A stretch of 64,000 bases of DNA from Didemnitutus sp047777955 (lineage in GTDB: Bacteria > Verrucomicrobiota > Verrucomicrobiia > Opitutales > Opitutaceae), in NCBI RefSeq assembly GCF_047777955.1, contig NZ_CP180537.1, positions 2,728,001 through 2,792,000 on the forward strand, in the 5' to 3' direction. The notes below the pieces were generated by a model. The model saw nothing but the letters and a program-made list of their open reading frames with translations. It searched no databases and was not told where the DNA came from. A program made the position numbers and the translations under genes. Shown piece by piece: positions 56,189 to 64,000 of the stretch (the first letter of the stretch is position 1; every line of letters starts with the position of its first letter).

Positions 56189-56466
56189 ATGAGTGCCATC
56201 GCCCGCCCCGCTCGTGCCGCACTCGCGGCGCTTCTGCTCGTCGCCCTCGCCGGCTGTGCCAGCCGGACCTCCGCCCCCAGGCCACGGCGGAGAAAACCCC
56301 GGCGCAGGACGACACGGTCGAATACACCCCGCTCGGCAGCTGGGTGCCCAAGAAAGCGAAGAAGACGCAGCTCAAGACCTCGGAGCAGCAGCAGGAGCAG
56401 ACCGCCGACGCGATGCGGAACATCACCACGACGGCGCCGGGCTACAAGGCCGGCACCGGCCGCTGA
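56189..56466 (+). CDS. Small lipoprotein (one apparent frameshift)
   Basis: About 92 aa when repaired. Signal and lipobox are RAALAALLLVALAGCASRTS, with the modified Cys in LAGC. The five-C run at 56274-56278 is one C short for the frame that continues QATAEKTPAQDDTVEYTPLG. The mature protein is short and charged (KKAKKTQLKTSEQQQEQTAD) with no fold I recognise. Its 3' end overlaps the uvrB stop on the other strand by about 25 bp. Confidence 0.65.
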
Positions 56467-58502
56467 GCCTCAACGCCGCGCCGATTTCGGGCGGCGTTTT
56501 TCCTGGCGCCGCGCGCGCCGGAACCGGAGGGCGGCGTCGCCTTGCCGCCGGACTTGAGGGTCGCGATCTGGTCGCGGAGCAGCGCGGCGCGCTCGAACTC
56601 GAGCCTGTTCGCCGCCTCCTGCATCTCGTCCTCGAGCTCGGCAATCACCGCGGCGACGTCGTCGATGTCCTCGGCCACCGCGGCGGCGTTCCGGTCCGCG
56701 CCCGTGCCGTCGTAGACGTGCAGGCTCGCCTGGGCGGCGCGCTTGACGCTGCGCGGGGTGATGCCGTGGGCGAGGTTGTAGGCCATCTGCTTCTCGCGGC
56801 GGCGCCGCGTCTCCTCGATGGTGCGGCGGATCGAATCGGTCTGGACGTCGGCGTAGAAGATCACGCGCCCCTTCTCGTGGCGGGCGGCGCGGCCGGCGGT
56901 CTGCAGCAGGCTGGTCTCGCTGCGGAGGAAGCCCTCCTTGTCGGCATCGAGGATCGCGACCAGCGCGACCTCGGGCAGGTCGAGGCCCTCGCGGAGCAGG
57001 TTGATGCCGACGAGGACGTCGAAGTTGCCCTGGCGGAGATTGCGCAGGATCTCGACGCGCTCGAGCGCATCGATGTCGGAGTGCAGATACTCGACGCGGA
57101 TCTTCGCGTCGCGCAGGTAGCTGGTGATGTCCTCGGAGAGGCGCTTCGTCAGCGTCGTGACCAGCACGCGCTCGCCCTGCTCCACCGCGCGGCGGATTTC
57201 GCCGATCAGGTCCTCCACCTGCCCCTTGGTCGGGCGCAGCGTGATCTCCGGATCGAGCAGGCCGGTGGGGCGGATCACCTGTTCGGCCACGACGGCCGAG
57301 CGCTCGAGCTCGAACTTCGCCGGCGTGGCGGAGACGTAGAGCGTCTGCCCCGTGATCTGCTGGAACTCCGCGAAGCTCTGCGGGCGGTTGTCGAGCGCCG
57401 ACGGCAGACGGAAGCCGAAGTTCACCAGCGTCTGCTTGCGCGCGATGTCGCCGTTATACATCCCGCCGATCTGGGAGACGCTCACGTGGCTCTCGTCGAT
57501 GAAGGTGAGGAAATCCTTCGGGAAAAAGTCGATCAGGCAGAACGGCCGCTCGCCCGGCTTCCGGCCGGTGAGATGCAGCGAGTAGTTCTCGATGCCGTTG
57601 CAGAAGCCCATTTCCTGGAGCATCTCGAGGTCGTAGGTCGTGCGCATCTTGATCCGCTGCGCCTCGAGGAACTTCTGCTCGCGCTCGAAGAGCGCCACGC
57701 GCTCGGCCAGCTCGCGCTTGATGCCGGCGATCGCGCCCTCGAGCTTGCCGCGCGAGGTGACGTATTGGTTGGCGGGATAAAGGTCGAACTGGTCGATCTT
57801 GCGCAGCACCGCGCCGCTCACCGGCTCGAACTCCGTCAGCGCCTCGATCTCGTCGCCGAAGAACTCCACCCGCAGGCCGTGCTCGAGGTAGGCCGGCATG
57901 ACGTCCACCACGTCGCCGCGCACGCGGAAGCAGCCGCGCTTCAGCTCGTAGTCGTTCCGCTCGTAAAGATTGTCCACCAGCCGCTCGAGAAACTTCTGCC
58001 GCCCGAGCTCCTCGCCCCGGCGGATCTGGATGCGCATCTGCGAAAACTCCTCGGGCGAGCCGAGGCCGTAGATGCACGAGACGCTCGCAACCACGATCAC
58101 GTCGCGCCGGCTCACCAGCGAGCTGGTGGTCGAGATGCGCAGGCGCTCGATCTCCTCGTTGATCGACGAGTCCTTCTCGATGTAGGTGTCGCTCGACGGC
58201 ACGTAGGCCTCGGGCTGGTAGTAGTCGTAGTAGCTGACGAAGTATTCGACCGCGTTCTCGGGGAAGAAATTCTTGAACTCCGAGTAGAGCTGCGCCGCCA
58301 GGGTCTTGTTGTGCGAGATGATCAGCGTCGGCCGGTCGAGCTGCGCGATGACGTTGGCCATCGTGAACGTCTTGCCCGAGCCCGTGACGCCGAGCAGCGT
58401 CTGGTCGCGGTGGCCGGCGCGGATCGAGGCGACGAGCTTCTCGATCGCCTGCGGCTGGTCGCCCGTGGGCTGGTAATCGGCATGCAGCTTGAACATCGGC
58501 AT
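56442..58502 (-). CDS. uvrB: Excinuclease ABC subunit B
   Basis: 686 aa from ATG 58502 (MPMFKLHADYQPTGDQPQA). A TTG six codons upstream is unlikely to be the start. The helicase motifs are TLLGVTGSGKTFTMANVIAQ (I), LTFIDESHVS (II), and YLHSDIDALERVEILRNLRQG. The beta-hairpin region YYDYYQPEAYVP inserts into DNA at lesions. The UVR domain near the C-terminus (EDEMQEAANRLEFERAALLRD) contacts UvrC. It hands damage from UvrA to UvrC. uvrA and uvrC are not in the window. Confidence 0.97.
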   Translation of the reverse strand: MPMFKLHADYQPTGDQPQAIEKLVASIRAGHRDQTLLGVTGSGKTFTMANVIAQLDRPTLIISHNKTLAAQLYSEFKNFFPENAVEYFVSYYDYYQPEAYVPSSDTYIEKDSSINEEIERLRISTTSSLVSRRDVIVVASVSCIYGLGSPEEFSQMRIQIRRGEELGRQKFLERLVDNLYERNDYELKRGCFRVRGDVVDVMPAYLEHGLRVEFFGDEIEALTEFEPVSGAVLRKIDQFDLYPANQYVTSRGKLEGAIAGIKRELAERVALFEREQKFLEAQRIKMRTTYDLEMLQEMGFCNGIENYSLHLTGRKPGERPFCLIDFFPKDFLTFIDESHVSVSQIGGMYNGDIARKQTLVNFGFRLPSALDNRPQSFAEFQQITGQTLYVSATPAKFELERSAVVAEQVIRPTGLLDPEITLRPTKGQVEDLIGEIRRAVEQGERVLVTTLTKRLSEDITSYLRDAKIRVEYLHSDIDALERVEILRNLRQGNFDVLVGINLLREGLDLPEVALVAILDADKEGFLRSETSLLQTAGRAARHEKGRVIFYADVQTDSIRRTIEETRRRREKQMAYNLAHGITPRSVKRAAQASLHVYDGTGADRNAAAVAEDIDDVAAVIAELEDEMQEAANRLEFERAALLRDQIATLKSGGKATPPSGSGARGARKNAARNRRGVEAQRPVPAL

Positions 58503-58541
58503 CGGTAGACGGCTAGCCAAACTCGGGCCCGCGGCAAACGC

Positions 58542-59954
58542 TCAAAGGCCGAAAATCCGCAACAGCCCGTCGCGCAGGCTGGCCATCGCCTTCCGCTGCT
58601 CCGCCGCCTCGCCCTTGGCCGAGGTCTGCTGACAGAGGAAAACGCCCGTGCCCTCGAACAGGTCGTCGAACAGCGGGTTCTGCCCGCGGAAATACGCCCA
58701 GAAGGTCTCCGCCCGCACCGGCCGGTAGGCCAGGCCCGGCGTGAAGCCGATCGTCGCGTCCTGGTTCGCGCGCCGCCCCGGCACCGGCAGCCCCGGCTGC
58801 GCCGCCAGCACCTCCGCGCGCACGCCGCGACTGCCCGCGAGCAGCAGGGTGCACGGGCCGACGAACTCGAAATACCGGAACTGGCCCGTGGCCCACGACT
58901 GCAGCGTGAACAGCCGCCAGTGTCGCCGGATTGCGGTCTTCCTCCGTCCGAGCGGACCGATCAGGCCGGCCAGGTAGCTCGGCCGCAGCACCAGGCTCGC
59001 CCCGGCGGGCACGGTGACGACCGCCAGCTCCACGTGGGCGTCGTCCTGGCTGGAGAAGGTCGCCCGCAGCTTCGCCTCGGGCGCCGCGTTGCGCATCTCG
59101 ATCAGCTCCTTCAACCCGGCCGCGAGGCAGGTGAACGGCATGCCCCAGTCCAGCAGCCAGCGGGTGCGCTTGAGCAGCCCTTCGTCCGAAGCCTGGAGAA
59201 ATTTCTCCTTCACCCACAGCACGTCGCCCGGCTCGAGCACGACGTCGATCGACGCGTCGCTGCCGCGCACGGTCACGTCCGCGGCGGCGACCGTCCCGAG
59301 CCGCACCGGCGCCCGGCTGGAAATGAACGGCGCCACGAGGAAATACGCCGCCACGCGACCGAGCGGCGGTCCGAGGAACCAGAGCGCGACGACGAGGAGC
59401 ACGTGCCGGCCGAAGCGATCCCACGCCGCGTGCGCATAATGCAGGACCTTCGACTTCTGCCGCTCGGCGGCCTGCAGCTGCACCTCGAGCTTGCCGAGGG
59501 CGATCTCGAGGCCGTCCCGCTCCCACTGCGCGCGCTTCCGGGCCTCGCGCAGCGCGGCGACCTGCGCGCGCGCCTCCTGCTCGGTCTGGCGCAGGCGCGC
59601 GAGGCGCTCGTCGTTCAACTTCACCTGCTCGCCGGGCGTGGTGAGCCGGTTCAGGCCGCTGTTGAGCGCGTCGAGCTCCGCCGCCAGCCGGGCCGCTTCG
59701 GTCGCCCGCTGCTCCTGGCGCGCCTGGTCCGCCGTCATCCCGTCGAGGCGCACCTGCACGTCCTTCAGGGCCTCGCGGAGCTTGCCGGTCTCCCCGGTCA
59801 GCGCCCGGATCAGGTCCTGCCGGCGCAGGTCGAAATCGACGTTGTCCCGCAGGTAAAGCCACAGCCCGAAGCCGGCCAGGCCGAGCCCCAGCAGCAGCAA
59901 GCCGAAGGTCAGCTTCTGCAGGCACCACGACAAAAATCTCGCCAGCGCGCCCAT
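58542..59954 (-). CDS. Membrane-anchored coiled-coil protein with AIM24-like domain
   Basis: 470 aa. Transmembrane helix 1 is at about residues 15-35 (LTFGLLLLGLGLAGFGLWLYL). A coiled coil runs about 45-165 (KLREALKDVQVRLDGMTADQ, RLARLRQTEQEARAQVAALRE). Transmembrane helix 2 is around 180-200 (HVLLVVALWFLGPPLGRV). The C-terminal half is beta-rich and repeats AIM24-type signatures (IDVVLEPGDVLWVKEKF, GFTPGLAYRPVRAETFWAYF). AIM24 domains often accompany membrane stress proteins in bacteria. Function is unknown, and the domain call is by eye. It is divergent from gdhA. Confidence 0.6.
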   Translation of the reverse strand: MGALARFLSWCLQKLTFGLLLLGLGLAGFGLWLYLRDNVDFDLRRQDLIRALTGETGKLREALKDVQVRLDGMTADQARQEQRATEAARLAAELDALNSGLNRLTTPGEQVKLNDERLARLRQTEQEARAQVAALREARKRAQWERDGLEIALGKLEVQLQAAERQKSKVLHYAHAAWDRFGRHVLLVVALWFLGPPLGRVAAYFLVAPFISSRAPVRLGTVAAADVTVRGSDASIDVVLEPGDVLWVKEKFLQASDEGLLKRTRWLLDWGMPFTCLAAGLKELIEMRNAAPEAKLRATFSSQDDAHVELAVVTVPAGASLVLRPSYLAGLIGPLGRRKTAIRRHWRLFTLQSWATGQFRYFEFVGPCTLLLAGSRGVRAEVLAAQPGLPVPGRRANQDATIGFTPGLAYRPVRAETFWAYFRGQNPLFDDLFEGTGVFLCQQTSAKGEAAEQRKAMASLRDGLLRIFGL

Positions 59955-60093
59955 AAATCACGCCCGTTACTCTCGTAATTAGGCGCTTTCATTGAAGGCG
60001 GCGGCCGGCGGGAAGCCAATTGCTAAAGGGCCCCCTCCCGACCAATCTCGCCGCATTCCAACCCCCGGCGCCCCCGCGCCTAATCCGTTATCT

Positions 60094-61362
<1,269 letters not shown>

Positions 61363-61371
61363 TTCTGCCTC

Positions 61372-61432
61372 GGTCGGGGCCGTTGCCCGCAACGGCCCTC
61401 GATCAGGGCGCTTGAGGGCAAGCGCCCCTACC
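61372..61432. repeat. REP-like palindrome pair, second copy
   Basis: Two palindromes face opposite ways between the convergent gdhA and menD genes. The first is GGGCCGTTG-CCCG-CAACGGCCC (61377-61398). The second is GGGCGCTTG-AGGG-CAAGCGCCC (61406-61427), which matches the unit at 3017-3038 except for one loop base. The shared CCTACC border is at 61427-61432. Confidence 0.8.
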
Positions 61433-61436
61433 GCCG

Positions 61437-61466
61437 ACCCGCGACTCCTGTCGCGGGTTTTTATTT
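61437..61466 (+). terminator. Intrinsic terminator of gdhA
   Basis: The stem ACCCGCGA/TCGCGGGT with a 6-nt loop is followed by TTTTTATTT. It lies directly after the REP-like pair, and its T tract runs to the menD stop on the other strand. Confidence 0.85.
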
Positions 61467-63181
61467 GGCCGCCGCCGCGAACAGCGCCTTGCGGAAAGCC
61501 GCATCGCGCTTCCGGTCCGTGCGCACCTCGAGCACGCGCACGCCGCGCGCGGGCAAGCGGCCCAGCAGCCGCTCGAAATGCCGCCAGTCGCGCACGACGG
61601 TGTGCGCCACGCCATAGGTCGCATAGAGTCTGGCGAAGTCGACCGACTGCGGCGTGCCGAAGAAACGCTCGAACGGCGGCTCGAACTGCGCCACCGGCAG
61701 GTGCTCGAAGATGCCGCCGCCGTCGTTGTTCATCAGCACGACGGTCAGGCTGCCGCGCAGCTCGCGCGCGAGCAGAAAGCCGTTCGTGTCGTGCAGCAGC
61801 GCGAGATCGCCCGTGACCAGCACGGCGGGCGCACCGCGATGCGCGAGGCCGAGCGCCGTCGACAGCGTGCCGTCGATGCCGTTCGCGCCGCGGTTGCAGT
61901 GGATGACGTGCGCCCGGTCGTTCGCCGGCCAGAGATATTCCGCGTCGCGCACGGGCATCGAGTTGGCGAACATCACCGTCGTGCCCTTCGGCAACACGCG
62001 CGGGAGCAGTGCGCTCGCCTGCCCCTCGAAGAGGCCCGGCGCGCCGGCGAGCCCGCGGCGCAACCGCGCCTCGATCCGCCGCTCCGCTTCCGTCCAGCGG
62101 CGCACCCAGGCGCGCGGCGCCGGCCGCGCCCGCACCGTCGCGGCGAAGGCGGACACGTCGGCGCGCACCACACGCGTCGCGCTGTGCAACGCATCGGGAT
62201 TGTCCGCGCGGGTAGTCACGAAAGTCACCGGCACATCGCCCTCGCCGAGCCATTGCCGCAGCGGCTTGCTCGTCGGCCAGTCGTGCAGGCAGAGCACGTG
62301 CGACGGCTGCAATTCCTTTGTCCACTCCGCCGAGCGCGCGATCACGTCGTAGCGCGTGACGAGTCCCGGCACGAGCTTCGCGAAATTCCGCAGCGGCGAC
62401 AGCGCGTCCGCCAGCACCGGCCAGCCCAGCCGCCTCGCCAAGCGTCCGACGGCGCGCGCATAACCGGCGGCGTCCGCGACGCGCACCTGTCCGGCGACGA
62501 TGAGGCCGCGCCCGCCCAGCGCGATCGCCCGCGGCGCGGCGCCCGCGGGTTCGCCGACCTGCAGGTGCGCAAAGAACTTCCCCGCGATCTCGCCCCGCAG
62601 CGCTTCGGCCGCGTCGTCCGGCACCGGCGGCAGCGGGTCGCGGAACGGCGCGTTCAGGTGCACCGGTCCGGCGACCGGCCCGAGCGTGCGCTCGACCGCG
62701 TGCGCGACCGTCTGCCGCAGGTAGCGCAGCCGCGCCACGCTCGCCTCCGGCACGCAGAGCTCGTGGTAGAAAGTCACGTAGCCGCCGAACAGCTTCTGCT
62801 GGTCGATCGCCTGGCCGGAGCGACACTCGCGCATCTCCGGCGGCCGGTCGGCCGTGATCACCAGCAGCGGCACGCCGCTCTCGCGCGCCTCGATCACCGC
62901 CGGGAAGTAGTTCGCCCTCGCCGTGCCGCTCGTGCACAGCAGCACGACCGGCCGGTGCGATTGCCGGGCCAGGCCGAGCGCGAAGAACGCCGCCGAGCGC
63001 TCGTCGAGCACGGGAATCGCCTCGAACGCCGGGTGCGCCGCGAACTGCACCGTCAGCGGCGTCGAGCGCGAGCCGGGGAGATCACCGCCTGTCGCACGCC
63101 CAGCCGCGCCAGCGTCTCCACGAGCACGCTGCCCCAGAGCGAGTTCACGTTGCGGAAATCGAGGGCGAGGTCGCGGCTCAT
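61461..63181 (-). CDS. menD: 2-succinyl-5-enolpyruvyl-6-hydroxy-3-cyclohexene-1-carboxylate synthase (one apparent frameshift)
   Basis: About 573 aa repaired. It is a TPP enzyme of menaquinone synthesis that joins 2-oxoglutarate to isochorismate. The N-terminus from ATG 63181 is MSRDLALDFRNVNSLWGSVL. LLCTSGTARANYFPAVIEA and ITADRPPEMRE follow. The TPP-binding region is VTGDLALLHDTNGFLLARE with MNNDGGGIFEHLP. At 63075-63078 a run of four G (four C on the coding strand) is one short. Restoring it joins AVISP to GSRSTPLTVQF, a conserved MenD segment. It overlaps menF by 4 nt (ATGA). Confidence 0.93.
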
Positions 63182-64000
63182 GCGTCGGTCAGGGCTTCGA
63201 TCAGAGCTTTGAACTTCAGCTCCGTCTCGGCGAATTCTTTCTCCGGGTCCGAGCCGGCCACGATGCCGGCGCCGGCATACGCCGTCGCCGTGCACCCGTC
63301 GACCAGCGCCGAGCGCAGCCCGACGAAGAACTCGCCGCCGCCGCGATGGTCCACCCAGCCGCTGGTGCCCGCGTAAAGCCCGCGCGCGAACGGCTCCAGC
63401 TGCGCGATCGCTGGCACCGCGCGCTCGCGCGGCGTGCCGCCGACCGCCGGCGTCGGATGCAGCCGGGCGACGAGATCGAGGATGTGCACGCCCGCCGGCA
63501 GCGTGGCGCTGATAGGCGTGTGCAGGTGCTGGACGTTCGCCAGTCCGAGCAGGCGCGGCGTCGCGGCGTGCTCCAGCTGGATGCCGAGGTCGGCGAGGCG
63601 GCGTCCGATCGCGGCGATGACGAAGCGGTGCTCGCGCAGCTCCTTGTCGTCCTGCGCCAGCGCGCGGGCGAGCGCGGCGTCCTCGCTGGCAGACTTGCCG
63701 CGCGGCGCCGAGCCGGCGAGCGCCTCGGTGTGCATGCGGCCCTCGGCCACGCGCACCAGCCGCTCCGGCGACGCGCCGATGAAGCTCTGGCCCCGGCCGT
63801 TCGCGACGGAGAAGGCGTAGCAGCCCGGATAGCGCTGCCGCAGGTGATTCAGCACGCCGAGCGGATGAAACGGCTCGGCCGTCGTCAGCCGCTGGGCGCG
63901 CGCGAGCACGATCTTCTGGTAATCGCCGCGGGCGATGCCCGCGAGCCCGGCCGCGACCGCGCGCTGGTAGGCGCCGGCACCGCCGATTTCCTCGATGCGC
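63178..64000 (-). CDS. menF: Isochorismate synthase (cut by window edge)
   Basis: The C-terminal 273 residues are present, and the frame is open to base 64000. This chorismate-binding domain has KIVLARAQRL, FIGASPERLVRV, EALAGSAPRGKSASEDAALA, LGLANVQHLHTPISA, LHPTPAVGGTPR, GWVDHRGGGEFFVGLRSA, and the closing AYAGAGIVAGSDPEKEF. These together fit MenF/EntC-type isochorismate synthase, the first menaquinone-specific step. The neighbouring menD supports MenF over EntC. The N-terminus lies beyond the window. Confidence 0.93.
   Translation of the reverse strand, partial: RIEEIGGAGAYQRAVAAGLAGIARGDYQKIVLARAQRLTTAEPFHPLGVLNHLRQRYPGCYAFSVANGRGQSFIGASPERLVRVAEGRMHTEALAGSAPRGKSASEDAALARALAQDDKELREHRFVIAAIGRRLADLGIQLEHAATPRLLGLANVQHLHTPISATLPAGVHILDLVARLHPTPAVGGTPRERAVPAIAQLEPFARGLYAGTSGWVDHRGGGEFFVGLRSALVDGCTATAYAGAGIVAGSDPEKEFAETELKFKALIEALTDA

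Overview
The window is high-GC DNA with dense, mostly intact housekeeping genes. Gene content points to a Verrucomicrobiota bacterium, most likely of the Opitutaceae. The signs are two rho genes, a large verrucomicrobial-style pseudopilin/type II secretion set, a split menaquinone pathway, tRNAs with encoded CCA ends, and several lineage-restricted hypothetical families. This placement is inference; no rRNA is present. Every gene-free stretch is shorter than about 300 bp.

Layout. 1-3.1 kb: hemD (cut by the edge), hemC, tRNA-Val, asd, and a divergent L,D-transpeptidase. 3.0-8.7 kb: a REP-like pair, a P1B-type metal ATPase with a small HMA-like ORF, a DinG-type helicase, a PP2C phosphatase and a TPR protein. 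8.7-14.5 kb: a nucleotidyltransferase, tRNA-Met, and a six-gene pseudopilin operon (GspG, GspG, GspH, GspI, GspJ and GspK-like, in transcription order). 14.5-22 kb: acs, a divergent short rho paralogue, a 586-aa protein of unknown function, and a YhaM-like nuclease. 22-30.5 kb: GspF, GspE, PilT, PilB/GspE, a long rho and coaE, all on the minus strand. 30.5-40 kb: an HD hydrolase, comM, small membrane and exported proteins, tRNA-Glu, ndk, a GT87-like protein, a photolyase and RNase R. 40-46 kb: an NtrC-type regulator, a small outer-membrane protein, an exported coiled-coil protein and a histidine kinase, which look like one signalling locus. 46-51.4 kb: a GH35 beta-galactosidase and an IorAB-type molybdenum oxidoreductase. 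51.4-55.3 kb: menA, two membrane proteins, an ABC exporter and an acylphosphatase. 55.5-64 kb: a hypothetical protein, a lipoprotein, uvrB, an AIM24-like membrane protein, glutamate dehydrogenase, menD, and menF (cut by the edge).

How the genes work together. The pseudopilins at 10-14.5 kb and the ATPases and platform protein at 22-28 kb together supply most inner-membrane and pseudopilus parts of a type II secretion/type IV pilus machine. The secretin, prepilin peptidase and PilMNO/GspLM parts are not in the window. menF-menD and menA indicate menaquinone-based respiration. acs and gdhA link acetate and glutamate to central metabolism.

A striking technical feature is that at least 13 single-base indels break otherwise intact conserved genes. 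Twelve lie in short homopolymer runs (mostly C/G), and in ten of those a base appears to be missing. Sequencing or assembly error is the simplest explanation, so I annotate these genes across the break rather than as pseudogenes. I found no CRISPR array, prophage, insertion sequence or recognisable defence system. The most interesting biology is the divergent rho paralogue lacking the RNP1 motif, the REP-like palindromes, the possible sigma-54 promoter next to an NtrC-type gene, and the terminator that runs into the pseudopilin start codon.
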